64,000 nucleotides of DNA. Source: Clostridia bacterium (lineage in GTDB: Bacteria > Bacillota > Clostridia > Lachnospirales > Bianqueaceae). Position 1 is the first letter of the stretch, and each line of letters opens with the position of its first letter. The stretch is from NCBI GenBank assembly GCA_900764045.1, contig CAAFMN010000085.1:82127-146126 (forward strand), written 5' to 3'. Below the pieces are notes generated by a model. The model was given only the letters and a program-made list of their open reading frames with translations, had not been told where the DNA came from and searched no databases. Of this stretch, positions 7,714 to 16,267 are shown piece after piece. Both the position numbers and the translations under genes were made by a program.

Positions 7714-7727
7714 CGAACGTATCTTCT
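7714..7727. promoter_or_regulatory. LexA box 3 (weak)
   Basis: CGAACGTATCTTCT keeps a perfect left half-site but a poor right half-site. It is reported because of its position between two stronger boxes. Confidence 0.4.
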
Positions 7728-7737
7728 TATTTTTTCA

Positions 7738-7777
7738 CGAACAATTGTTTGACTTTTATCGTGAGATATGTTATACT
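7738..7777 (+). promoter_or_regulatory. lexA promoter with overlapping LexA box 4
   Basis: TTGACT (7749-7754), 17 bases, TATACT (7772-7777) with a TG one base before the -10. The SOS box CGAACAATTGTTTG (7738-7751) overlaps the -35, which fits autorepression. Confidence 0.85.
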
Positions 7778-7822
7778 AAAAATATACGATTATGGATTCA
7801 TTGAAAGAAAGGATATGATACC

Positions 7823-8488
7823 GTGAAGAGCAAGGATTTATCACCCAAGCAGCAGCAAATCCTAAATTTTATCATACAAAAGCAGGCACAGCGAGGCTAT
7901 CCGCCGTCAGTCCGCGAGATCTGCGAAGCAGCCAATCTGAGTTCTACGTCTACTGTTCATGGACATTTGGAGCGTCTGGAGAGAAAGGGCTATATCCGCC
8001 GCGACCCTACCAAGCCGCGTGCCATCGAGATTCTGTACCATCCGGAAAAGGAGTATCTGCCGGAGGATGTACCGGAACAGGAGTTCCGTTCTGTTCCTCA
8101 ATCGGAGATCGGTCAGGTCCCGATTATAGGTCGGGTAACAGCCGGTGAGCCCATCCTTGCTGTCGAAAATATCGAGGAATATTTTGCTTTGCCTCTGGAA
8201 TGTCTCGGAAGCGATCCGGAAAAGGCCTTCATGCTGAAGGTTCGCGGCGAAAGCATGATCAACGCTGGCATTCTGGATGGAGATATGATCCTGGTTACAC
8301 AACAAAGCACCGCGCACAACGGCGACATTGTCGTTGCTTTAATTGATGACAGCGCAACCGTAAAACGCTTTTTCCGTGAAAAGGACTTTATTCGCCTGCA
8401 GCCGGAAAATGATTATATGAAGCCGATTTATGTCAAAGACGCTTCTGTCCTCGGCCGAGTGATCGGTGTCTACCGCCGTTTGGAATGA
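7823..8488 (+). CDS. lexA: LexA SOS repressor
   Basis: The 221-residue protein has the N-terminal winged helix (LSPKQQQILNFI...STSTVHGHLERLERKGYI) and the C-terminal S24 peptidase domain. Self-cleavage would occur at Ala107-Gly108 (RVTAGEP); the catalytic pair is Ser144 (RGESM) and Lys181 (ATVKRF). It represses the divergent yneA-like gene and itself through the boxes at 7641-7751. All residues needed for RecA-stimulated autoproteolysis are present. Confidence 0.97.
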   Translation: MKSKDLSPKQQQILNFIIQKQAQRGYPPSVREICEAANLSSTSTVHGHLERLERKGYIRRDPTKPRAIEILYHPEKEYLPEDVPEQEFRSVPQSEIGQVPIIGRVTAGEPILAVENIEEYFALPLECLGSDPEKAFMLKVRGESMINAGILDGDMILVTQQSTAHNGDIVVALIDDSATVKRFFREKDFIRLQPENDYMKPIYVKDASVLGRVIGVYRRLE

Positions 8489-8527
8489 GTTCTTCTCTCT
8501 CCTTTGACCGATGAATCCTTATACGAC

Positions 8528-8571
8528 AAATAAGCCATGGCCGACTTTTACAAGTCAGACATGGCTTATTT
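8528..8571. terminator. Bidirectional terminator between lexA and the LUD gene
   Basis: AAATAAGCCATG (8528-8539) pairs with CATGGCTTATTT (8560-8571); an inner GACTT/AAGTC stem extends the hairpin. It serves the two convergent genes. Confidence 0.8.
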
Positions 8572-8586
8572 AATGAATTTCTCTTT

Positions 8587-9228
8587 TTATAATCCTACCT
8601 CGTCTCCCACAACGATCACTGTAATCCGTCCCGGATTTTTCATGCCGTGGTAGATCACCGTCAGATAGTTGCACATCCTCTTTCGGATCTTGCAGTCCTC
8701 GCAGTAACCGCTATGCGTACATGGCGTATCATGCCGAATCCGCTTTGCGTTCAGCGGAGCCACTTCCTTGATGCGCGCCATGGCTGCGTTCAGGTCTTCA
8801 ACAACCTTATTGGCTCCGGCGACGATGATCACACGCTGCGGGCCAAAAATCATAGCAGCGACACGGTTGCCGGAACAATCCATATTGACCAGCTCTCCCG
8901 TCTTTGTGATCGCATTGGTGCTACATAGGAAATATTCAGCATTTAACGCCTCATGGTATTTCTGTACTTCTTCTTCATGATTCGAACATTGATAGCGGTC
9001 GATCAGACGATAATTGCCATGACGGAACGTATCGATCACGCCCATCTGATTCAGTGTTACAGAGCCGCCCAAACCGATCAAAGCGCCTTCCGGGACCATA
9101 TCCAGAACCATCTGGGTCGCTTCTTCCAGATTATCTACATAGTGCGCGTCGAACTCTTTTTCCTTCAATGTTTCGGTAATCGACTTGCCGATAGCCTCAT
9201 AGCGCCATTTTTTTAATGGATCATTCAT
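8587..9228 (-). CDS. LUD-domain protein (LutC/YkgG-like, DUF162)
   Basis: The 213-residue protein has the LUD fold pattern IGLGGSVTLNQMGVID, the FLCSTNAITKTGELVNMDCSGNRVAAM segment and GANKVVEDLNAAMARIK. LUD proteins include the LutB/LutC lactate-oxidation proteins, but single short versions like this are common in Clostridia and have no firm function. A C-terminal cysteine cluster (PCTHSGYCEDCKIRKRMC) could bind a metal or an Fe-S cluster. No lutA/lutB neighbours are present. Confidence 0.85.
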   Translation of the reverse strand: MNDPLKKWRYEAIGKSITETLKEKEFDAHYVDNLEEATQMVLDMVPEGALIGLGGSVTLNQMGVIDTFRHGNYRLIDRYQCSNHEEEVQKYHEALNAEYFLCSTNAITKTGELVNMDCSGNRVAAMIFGPQRVIIVAGANKVVEDLNAAMARIKEVAPLNAKRIRHDTPCTHSGYCEDCKIRKRMCNYLTVIYHGMKNPGRITVIVVGDEVGL

Positions 9229-9258
9229 ATAAGATTCCTCCCTTTATTTATTTATATT

Positions 9259-9282
9259 AAAGCCGCCCCTCAGGGCGGCTTT
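9259..9282 (-). terminator. Hairpin terminator after prs
   Basis: AAAGCCGCCC (9259-9268) and GGGCGGCTTT (9273-9282) make a perfect stem with a four-base loop. On the minus strand it follows the prs stop and is trailed by a T/A-rich run. Confidence 0.75.
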
Positions 9283-9289
9283 AAGCTCT

Positions 9290-10471
9290 TTAAAAGAGAT
9301 CCAGCTGTTGGTCCTTGGACTCTTCGCGATGGCCCTTAACCAGATTATTGATTTTACTCAGAGGATCCAGCAGAAGACTTACCGACATATCGTGATTCAG
9401 TGCCGCGATCAGATAAGCCATATACTTGGAACAATCTACCTCATAATACCAGGGAGCTTCCATCAGCTCCGGTCTGCGGTATGTCAGATTGGTAGAAAGA
9501 ACTCCGGACAAAACTCCATTATCAACGGCTGTCTGGAACTTGTCGATACCCTCGGTAAAGAGCGCGTAGGTACAACCGGCAAAAATACGCCCTGCGCCGC
9601 GCTTCCGCAAATCATAAGCAATATCCAGCATAGATTCACCGGAGGAAATAATATCATCATAGATGAAAATATCCTTGCCGCTGACATCGCCGCCCAAGAA
9701 CTCATGCGCAACGATCGGGTTGCGTCCGTTCTTGATTACGGAAAAATCACGCCGCTTATAATACATACCCAACTCCACGCCCAGGACGGAAGCATAATAT
9801 ACATTCCGGTCCATCGCGCCGGCATCCGGGCTTACAACCATAAAATTGTCCTTGTCCAGCATGATATCCGGAACATGCTTGAGCAGAGCCTTCAGTGTCT
9901 GGTAAGAGGGAATTACATTATCAAAGCCCATCAGGGGAACCGCATTCTGTACACGCGGATCATGTGCATCAAAGGTAACAACCTCCGATACTCCCATGTT
10001 CTGCAGCTCCTGCAGAGCCACTGCGCAATCGAGGGATTCTCTGGCATTCTTACGATGCTGACGGCCGCCGTACAGGATCGGCATGATCACATTGATACGA
10101 TGCGCCTTACCTCCGATAGCTTGAATCGCACGCTTCAGATCCGCAAAATGCTCGTCCGGAGACATAGGAACCTCGTGTCCAAACATGTTATAACTGCAGT
10201 TGTAGTTGCCCGGATCGCAGATGATATAAACGTCCAATCCTCTTACGGAATGGTCTAACACACCCTTGCCGTCCCCACTCTGAAAACGTGGGCACCTTAC
10301 ATTCATCAGGAAGGATTCTGTGCGCTGCTGCGTACCTTCATACTTGGCATACAGCTTCGTCAGATGATCATTCACCTTAGCGCTGATCTCCTCTGTTCCC
10401 TTCATGACAAGAATACCCAAGGGAGCTACCTGGTTGTGCTCGATCTGATCCGATGTGATATTAAATGACAT
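9290..10471 (-). CDS. prs: Ribose-phosphate pyrophosphokinase, long form with C-terminal QLDLF
   Basis: The 393-residue protein has the PRPP synthetase core: KRAIQAIGGKAHRINVIMPILYGGRQHRK, DAHDPRVQNAVP, VVSPDAGAMDR, KRRDF, and the PRPP loop YDDIISSGESM. It makes PRPP from ribose 5-phosphate and ATP. It is about 75 residues longer than the usual 315-residue enzyme, with extra N- and C-terminal segments, and the last five residues QLDLF match the bacterial beta-clamp-binding motif. I chose the ATG at 10471 because AGGTAGGAAG precedes it; an upstream in-frame ATG lacks such a site. Confidence 0.9.
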   Translation of the reverse strand: MSFNITSDQIEHNQVAPLGILVMKGTEEISAKVNDHLTKLYAKYEGTQQRTESFLMNVRCPRFQSGDGKGVLDHSVRGLDVYIICDPGNYNCSYNMFGHEVPMSPDEHFADLKRAIQAIGGKAHRINVIMPILYGGRQHRKNARESLDCAVALQELQNMGVSEVVTFDAHDPRVQNAVPLMGFDNVIPSYQTLKALLKHVPDIMLDKDNFMVVSPDAGAMDRNVYYASVLGVELGMYYKRRDFSVIKNGRNPIVAHEFLGGDVSGKDIFIYDDIISSGESMLDIAYDLRKRGAGRIFAGCTYALFTEGIDKFQTAVDNGVLSGVLSTNLTYRRPELMEAPWYYEVDCSKYMAYLIAALNHDMSVSLLLDPLSKINNLVKGHREESKDQQLDLF

Positions 10472-10537
10472 TTTCTTCCTACCTTTCCAGATCTCTTCTA
10501 TTGTAGATAAAAATGAGTGCATCACTGCTACAGCCTC

Positions 10538-10566
10538 ATTATAACATAGGCCTCAGCATATTTCCA
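10538..10566 (-). promoter_or_regulatory. Promoter of prs
   Basis: On the minus strand TATAAT (10538-10543) is preceded by TGT, giving an extended -10; TGGAAA lies 17 bases upstream as a weak -35. Confidence 0.6.
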
Positions 10567-10645
10567 GTAATATTTTCACGAAAACCTGAAATTGTGCATC
10601 CCCTCTAAAAGAATCAAAAAATATCTCCTGCTTTACATATCTTTT

Positions 10646-10674
10646 ACATATTTTTCTTTCCGTAAGCCATACTG
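10646..10674 (+). promoter_or_regulatory. Possible forespore-type (sigma-G/F-like) promoter
   Basis: ACATA (10646-10650) and CATACTG (10668-10674), 17 bases apart, resemble the sigma-G pattern GNATR/CATNNTA and no sigma-A-type promoter is evident before the germination gene. Low-certainty call. Confidence 0.3.
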
Positions 10675-10695
10675 AAATAGAATGGAGGGATAAGC

Positions 10696-12141
10696 ATGGC
10701 ATTCAGCAAGAAAATTGCAGAAAATGAAGCGGTTTTACAAGAAAAGCTTCCTATTCAAAAAAGCTTTGATATCATTTCCCGTCACATCCTCATCGGCGGA
10801 CGGGATGCTCTATATGTTTCCATCGACGGATTAAGCAAAGATGATACTATCCTACGGATTTTTCAGACGATCCAGGGAGCAGAGCCCTGTAAAGACCTCT
10901 CCTCCCTGCAGCATTTTTTACAGTCCCAAATCGGGTATCTCGAATCGGAAATCACCGACGATTGGGATCTTGCCGTCCGCATGATTCTTTCCGGCGAGCT
11001 TCTCCTTCTGATCGACGGATTTGACAGCGGAATTTTACTGGATACAAGAACCTATCCCAGCCGCAGTCCGGAAGAACCCGATCTGGAGAAAGTTACGCGT
11101 GGCGCCCGTGATGGTCTGGTCGAGACCATTGTCTTCAATACGGCGCTGATCCGCCGCCGGATCCGGGACCCGCAGCTGATCTACGAGATCTTCACTGTCG
11201 GCAACTCTTCCAAGACCGATGTTGTTGTCGGCTATATGGATTCACTGGCCGATCCGGATCTTCTGGCGCATCTACGGGATGCTCTGAAAAAGCTGGACAC
11301 AGACGCACTCCTGATGGGAGAAAAGACACTGGAGGAACTCCTCATCAAAAAACGCTGGTACAATCCTTTTCCACAAGCCAAATTCACAGAGCGCCCGGAT
11401 GTCGCCGCAGCTCATCTTTTGGAAGGACATGTCATCGTTCTGGTAGACAACTCTCCTTCCGCTATGCTCTTTCCCGCGACATTGTTTCATTTCACGCAGC
11501 ACTCTGAAGATTATTACCAGAATCCTCTGGTCGGAACCTACACCAGGTGGATTCGTTTTATCGCCATGCTTTCCTGTCTCTTTTTCGCTCCTGCCTGGCT
11601 CTGTATTGCCCAGACAGACCCGGCGCTCCTTCCGCACTGGCTCCTTTTCCTGGTACCGCAGGAAGCAGATGCATTGCCGCTCTTTGTTCAGCTTCTCCTC
11701 ATCGAATTGGGGATGGAGATCCTGCGAATGGCATCCATCCATACGCCCTCCGGCCTCTCCACGGCGATGGGAATCATCGGCGGACTGCTCCTCGGTCAAT
11801 TTGCGATTGATATCCATATCATGCATCCGGAAAGCGTTCTATTTATGGCCTTTACCGATCTTGCAACCTACGCTGTACCAAGTATTGAGTTTGGCCTTGC
11901 CCTGCGGATCTACCGTGTATTCTTCTTAATCCTTGTCGGAATCGCCGGATGGTGGGGGCTGCTCGCAGGTGTTCTCGTCCTCGGCATCGTTCTCTTCACA
12001 ACACACTCCTTCAGCGGATTACGCTATACCTGGCCCCTTATCCCCTTTGACGGCCGGGCGCTTGGCAATGTTCTGATCCGCAAACCCATTGTCGAAGTGA
12101 AAAAAGGAAAACGAACAAATTTTTATAAACCTGTAAAATAA
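10696..12141 (+). CDS. spoVAF: Spore germination protein, SpoVAF/GerA A-subunit family
   Basis: The 481-residue protein has the GerA-family soluble N-terminal domain (about 1-285) ending in the signature ERPDVAAAHLLEGHVIVLVDNSPSAMLFPATLF-type region and TRWIRF, followed by a membrane domain with about five helices. The wording of the signature is closer to SpoVAF than to GerAA. SpoVAF, with FigP, forms a channel that boosts germination signalling in Bacillus spores. It stands alone, not in a spoVA operon, so the exact subfamily is uncertain. GGAGGGA eight bases upstream supports the start. Confidence 0.85.
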   Translation: MAFSKKIAENEAVLQEKLPIQKSFDIISRHILIGGRDALYVSIDGLSKDDTILRIFQTIQGAEPCKDLSSLQHFLQSQIGYLESEITDDWDLAVRMILSGELLLLIDGFDSGILLDTRTYPSRSPEEPDLEKVTRGARDGLVETIVFNTALIRRRIRDPQLIYEIFTVGNSSKTDVVVGYMDSLADPDLLAHLRDALKKLDTDALLMGEKTLEELLIKKRWYNPFPQAKFTERPDVAAAHLLEGHVIVLVDNSPSAMLFPATLFHFTQHSEDYYQNPLVGTYTRWIRFIAMLSCLFFAPAWLCIAQTDPALLPHWLLFLVPQEADALPLFVQLLLIELGMEILRMASIHTPSGLSTAMGIIGGLLLGQFAIDIHIMHPESVLFMAFTDLATYAVPSIEFGLALRIYRVFFLILVGIAGWWGLLAGVLVLGIVLFTTHSFSGLRYTWPLIPFDGRALGNVLIRKPIVEVKKGKRTNFYKPVK

Positions 12142-12203
12142 CTCTTTCCAAAGTCTTAAAGATACGGTATAATAATCATAATAACTTAATCATTAGGAGA
12201 GGT

Positions 12204-13136
12204 ATGAATATTATGGTTATTCCGCAAAGTACAATTGTTGGTTTTTATATCGCAAGCGCGGCACAGATTCTGCTGCTGGCTGTAGCCTTGTTTGTTCTGC
12301 AGAAAAAGCATCCATTCCGGTTTACTTCTGTAGTCGTAGGTTTTGGCGTATATTTTATCGCTTCTCAGATCCTAACCTCCTTTACCTATCGCCTTCTGCA
12401 GATGATTCCCGGATTTTCCGCAGTATTTGAGTCTTCCGATCACGTCCTATTATATTACCTGCTGCTGGCATTCCTGACTGCTGTATATATGTCCCCGGTC
12501 GCCTTCATGACACTCAAGCTGGTGCGCAAGGGAAAATGGAACCTGTATGAAGCTATCGCTTCCGGTATCTCCTACTGGCTCTATACGGCGCTCTATTCCT
12601 GTATGACCTATATCAATCAGGCCAAGATCGCGGACATTGCCAATAAGGGAGAGCTGGAGACTCTGGTCACGGAAGAGACCACGATCGATGTTATCAATGA
12701 TTATGTGAACACCATTCTGAAATCCGCCTCTCTGTCCCAGTGCTTGGCCCAGGTCTTGTATTTTATCACTATGGTACTGATGAGCGTTCTGATCTTTATG
12801 CTGCTCTACCATGGCATGAAGCGGCAGAAACCCATTTATATCCTTTATGGAATCGGCATTCATTTCTCATCGCTCTATATCGCTTATCTTGGTACTATGA
12901 CGCCGATCTGGTCCTATTGCCTGATTCTCTTGGTTCTGGCCGCTGCCTATTGTACCGGAATCTGGTTCTATTTCCGCTGGTATCATCGCCAACAGCAGAT
13001 TCTGCTGCAGCAGCGCCGCGAATTTAAAGAACGCAAGAATGCTGAGTACCGTGCAAAAATTGCCGCCAAAGAAGAAGCCGCTAAGGCTGCTGCCGCCGTT
13101 ACGGAACAGAAACCTGACGACTCTGCTAACGAATAA
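12204..13136 (+). CDS. Multi-pass membrane protein, YhfC-like without its catalytic motifs
   Basis: This 310-residue protein has about seven predicted helices and a highly charged Ala/Glu/Lys-rich cytoplasmic tail (about 262-300, coiled-coil-like). Topology and segments such as LQKKHPFRF, LVRKGKWNLYEAIASGISYW and TYINQ resemble the YhfC putative membrane peptidase family, but the EExxR and HGGxE motifs expected there are replaced (SPVAF and YWLYT). So it may be an inactive relative; the family link is an inference. Start at 12204 follows AGGAGAGG closely; the ATG at 12213 is an alternative. A terminator follows. Confidence 0.6.
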   Translation: MNIMVIPQSTIVGFYIASAAQILLLAVALFVLQKKHPFRFTSVVVGFGVYFIASQILTSFTYRLLQMIPGFSAVFESSDHVLLYYLLLAFLTAVYMSPVAFMTLKLVRKGKWNLYEAIASGISYWLYTALYSCMTYINQAKIADIANKGELETLVTEETTIDVINDYVNTILKSASLSQCLAQVLYFITMVLMSVLIFMLLYHGMKRQKPIYILYGIGIHFSSLYIAYLGTMTPIWSYCLILLVLAAAYCTGIWFYFRWYHRQQQILLQQRREFKERKNAEYRAKIAAKEEAAKAAAAVTEQKPDDSANE

Positions 13137-13160
13137 TTTTTTCTCATCCCTTCTCAATAC

Positions 13161-13203
13161 AGACGCGGGGCCATCCCATTTTCATTGGAATGGCCCCGCG
13201 TCT
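13161..13203. terminator. Bidirectional terminator
   Basis: AGACGCGGGGCCAT (13161-13174) pairs with ATGGCCCCGCGTCT (13190-13203). It separates the plus-strand membrane protein from the convergent tldE. Confidence 0.85.
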
Positions 13204-13236
13204 TCATTTTATCATTTGCACAGATTCCGGTATCGT

Positions 13237-14574
13237 TTATTCACCAGCAACCGACAACTCTTCTGTTAAAATGGAAGGTGCTCCGATCACCGTAAAACCG
13301 AAAGGCATCTGGAACTTCAGATCCGCGCCGACGGTCCGGATCTGCTTCAGGAGCGTTAAGAAATTTCCGGATACCGTAAAGGATGTGATCGCCTCTGCCT
13401 TTTTACCTTCCCGGATCCTGTAACCTCCGCACTGAATGGAGAAATCACCGGTAATCGCATTGGTCCCTGCGTGTAGTCCGGTAACGCTGGTCACAAGGAT
13501 ACCGTCGCCTGCCTGTTGATAAAGCTCTTCTTGAGAAGCTGTCCCAGGAACAATATAGAAAGTGTACGGCGCAATATTAACCGGAGAGGCATAGCCCGCC
13601 TTGCTGGCATTGGCCGTGTCCGGCACTCCGGCCTTTTTCGCCGTCTGCAGGTTATGCATCAGTGTCTTAAGGACTCCCTTTTCTACGATAGCCTTGGTCG
13701 ATGTCGCAACACCCTCTGCATCAAAAGAAGCTTTAACAGGACTTTCCTTATAGAAGGGATCATCCATGATGGTAATATTTTCGGCGGCAACCACCTCTCC
13801 TTCTTTTCCTGCCAGTAAAGAGAGTCCCTTTTGCGCATTATCGGCATTAAAGATCGGCACATACGCTCTCAGAACACTGCCGATAGCCTCCGCGTCAAAC
13901 ACAACCGGATACTTACCGGTCGGTACAAGTACGGCTCCAATCTTACCAACCGCTGACTGCACCGCGTTTTTCGCGATAGCCTCAACATCCGCCTCCTGCA
14001 GCGGAGCGACCGCGAAGTCCATAGCGCTGAACTGCTCTTCTCCTTCCTTTACAATAGCAAAGCTGGATGCCTGCTGATAGCCGTAAGCATTCGACAGATG
14101 AAGGCCGGCAGAATTGGTCAGCTCAATCCGTCCCTGTACCTGCGCCGCTCCAGCCATCGTACTGGCCTGTACACGCGGCTCTGCCTGAAGCGCCGCCTCA
14201 TACAGCTTCATAGCCGTATCCGCAAGATCAACACTGCGCAGGAGCTTAGTCTCTGCCGGCTGGTACTCCTTGCTGCCCTCAAAAATTTCGGCTTCTCCTT
14301 CGGCTCCCATCAAGGACGCATTCTCCATCGCATCCGATACCAGAGCTTCCGCCTGCGCCTCGTCAAAGAGCTCTGTCGCGGCATATCCCATCTTCCCCTC
14401 ATAGCTACAACGGAAGCAGGCTCCGCATTCCTTATCGCTTGAGAAAGAAGACACCTCATGATTCATAACCCGGACCGATTGATCCTCCTGTTCTGAATAA
14501 TACAGCTCATACTGGGTCAGTCCCGCTTTCTCCGCGATCTCTTTCACCTTTAACTGAAATTCTTCGTATGTCAT
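13237..14574 (-). CDS. tldE: TldE/PmbA metalloprotease subunit
   Basis: The 445-residue protein matches the TldE/PmbA family: SGxxSxS-like N-terminal half, KYPVVFDAEAIGSVLRAYVPIFNADNAQKG, and the C-terminal GDFSIQCGGYRIREGK. With TldD it forms a barrel-shaped protease that degrades unfolded peptides and matures some RiPPs. The active-site zinc motif is in TldD. ATG at 14574 is preceded by AAGGAGGGC; the longer upstream frame is rejected. It starts 14 bases after the tldD stop. Confidence 0.92.
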   Translation of the reverse strand: MTYEEFQLKVKEIAEKAGLTQYELYYSEQEDQSVRVMNHEVSSFSSDKECGACFRCSYEGKMGYAATELFDEAQAEALVSDAMENASLMGAEGEAEIFEGSKEYQPAETKLLRSVDLADTAMKLYEAALQAEPRVQASTMAGAAQVQGRIELTNSAGLHLSNAYGYQQASSFAIVKEGEEQFSAMDFAVAPLQEADVEAIAKNAVQSAVGKIGAVLVPTGKYPVVFDAEAIGSVLRAYVPIFNADNAQKGLSLLAGKEGEVVAAENITIMDDPFYKESPVKASFDAEGVATSTKAIVEKGVLKTLMHNLQTAKKAGVPDTANASKAGYASPVNIAPYTFYIVPGTASQEELYQQAGDGILVTSVTGLHAGTNAITGDFSIQCGGYRIREGKKAEAITSFTVSGNFLTLLKQIRTVGADLKFQMPFGFTVIGAPSILTEELSVAGE

Positions 14575-14588
14575 CGTCTTTGCCCTCC

Positions 14589-15971
14589 TTACCGTCCGCC
14601 GACCGTGATCGAAGATACACGAATCAGAGGCTGGCCGACGTTGGTTGGAATACTGCCGCTGGCCGAACCGCACATGCCCTGCGCGCTGGCCAAATTCTGA
14701 CCGACACGATCAATATTCATCAGAATCTCTGAGCCTTTTCCGATCAGGCTGGCGCCGCGCACCGGCTCACAGATCTTACCATTACGTACAAGATATCCTT
14801 CCACTACCGCGAAATTGAATTCACCTGTGACAGGATTTACAGATCCGCCGCCCATGGCCTTCGCATAGAGTCCGTATTCCATGGAAGAAATGATCTCCGC
14901 ATTATCATCCGTGCCATTGGCAATATAGGTATTACTCATACGGGAAGTCGGTTCATAATGATAGTTCTCACGCCGTCCGCAGCCATTCGGTGTCATATTC
15001 ATACGGCGTCCGCCCAGCCGGTCGATCAGGTAGCTCTTCAGAACCCCCTTTTCAATCAGCACATTTTTCTGTGTAGGACGGCCTTCATCATCGATATTGT
15101 TGGATCCCCAGGAATTGGGTTCCGTACCATCGTCAATTGCCGTCACCTTGACATTGGCAATCTGCTGTCCCAGCTTTCCGGAAAACTGGCTGCGGCCGGT
15201 CGCAACACTGGTTGCCTCCAAAGAATGTCCGCAAGCCTCATGGAAGATTACTCCGCCGAACCCATTCTCAATAGCAACCATCATCTTTCCCGCAGGACAA
15301 TACCCTGCATGGAGCATTGTCACCGCCTGCTCCGCCGCTGTTCTGCCAGCCTGCGCAGGGTCGACCTGCTCAAACATCTCCATTCCCTTGCGGAAACCCG
15401 GAGCACAGCTTCCCGTCTGCTTTTCTGTAGCCGTCGACGCGATTGCCGACACCCTGAGTCTCGTCCGAACCTGACGGTCTTCCGTCAATAAGCCTTCACT
15501 GTTGGCAATCAGAATGTTTCGGTCCACATTCAGCAAAGAGGCTTCTACCTGAGAAATCTCATTGCTGTATTGTACCGCGCCTGTGTGCGCTGCCCGCAGG
15601 AGATCGATCTGCTCCTGCTTGGACACGCCGGAGGTCACCCGCTGAATCGCATGAATGTCCGGAAAAATCCGTTCCTCCAAACGAATCGATACCTCTTTGC
15701 TGCTTTCACCCAAGGCATCCGCCACACTGGAAGCACACCGCATCAAGCCGCTATGACTCATGTCCGAAGTTGAGGCATAGACACTGCGCTTTCCGCGCAG
15801 TACCCGTATACCAACGCCGGACAGAAAACGATCCGATAACTCATCAACCGCACCGCCTGACAACACAACCAAACCATGTCTGGTATGCTCTGCGAAGACT
15901 TCTGCAAAATCCGCGCCGGAAGACATCGCACGCCCCAGCAGTTCACTGAGAATTTTTTTATCCAGAATCAC
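14589..15971 (-). CDS. tldD: TldD zinc metalloprotease subunit
   Basis: The 460-residue protein carries the TldD zinc motif HEACGH (in GGVIFHEACGHSLEA) and the TldD C-terminal GKGSEILMNIDRVG and MCGSASGSIPTNVGQP segments that hold a further metal-ligand cysteine. The start appears to be GTG at 15969-15971, since GAGAGGGGG lies seven to eight bases upstream and the protein then begins like its relatives; an upstream ATG frame has no ribosome binding site. tldD-tldE is a two-gene operon. No RiPP precursor or modification gene was found next to it. Confidence 0.92.
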   Translation of the reverse strand: MILDKKILSELLGRAMSSGADFAEVFAEHTRHGLVVLSGGAVDELSDRFLSGVGIRVLRGKRSVYASTSDMSHSGLMRCASSVADALGESSKEVSIRLEERIFPDIHAIQRVTSGVSKQEQIDLLRAAHTGAVQYSNEISQVEASLLNVDRNILIANSEGLLTEDRQVRTRLRVSAIASTATEKQTGSCAPGFRKGMEMFEQVDPAQAGRTAAEQAVTMLHAGYCPAGKMMVAIENGFGGVIFHEACGHSLEATSVATGRSQFSGKLGQQIANVKVTAIDDGTEPNSWGSNNIDDEGRPTQKNVLIEKGVLKSYLIDRLGGRRMNMTPNGCGRRENYHYEPTSRMSNTYIANGTDDNAEIISSMEYGLYAKAMGGGSVNPVTGEFNFAVVEGYLVRNGKICEPVRGASLIGKGSEILMNIDRVGQNLASAQGMCGSASGSIPTNVGQPLIRVSSITVGGR

Positions 15972-16095
15972 TGGAATTCCCCCTCTCAAACAAAATTCAT
16001 TCAAAGTATAGCACTTTCTCCGGAAAAAATCAAGCATTGGAATCATTCAAGGTCTTTACCTTATATCCTTCTCAATACCAATGGCGTATTTATCC

Positions 16096-16124
16096 AAAGA
16101 AAAAAGCACCGGGAATCCGGTGCT
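16096..16124 (-). terminator. Terminator of the secreted-protein gene
   Basis: AGCACCGG (16105-16112) and CCGGTGCT (16117-16124) form a stem with a GAAT loop; on the minus strand it is followed by TTTTTTC. It lies about 145 bases past the stop of the gene at 16268-17107. The bases between (16125-16267) show only A/T-rich sequence and no gene. Confidence 0.75.
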
Positions 16125-16267
16125 AAAAACTTGGAGGAGAAAATAAAATGAAGATACAAACATGAAAAAGTTTTGTTATATATATAGTAACCGATAGTTG
16201 TGAACAAAATATGAACGTCAGGTTTTAATTATGTATCAACTTGGTACCAATCTCGTTACAATCCGTT

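Noticed and set aside
9308..10258. 316-codon open frame antisense to prs
   Set aside because: Shadow of the prs reading frame; no motifs.
14589..15971. RiPP maturation locus around tldD-tldE
   Set aside because: No precursor peptide, radical SAM or other modification gene lies next to the pair, so a housekeeping role is more likely.
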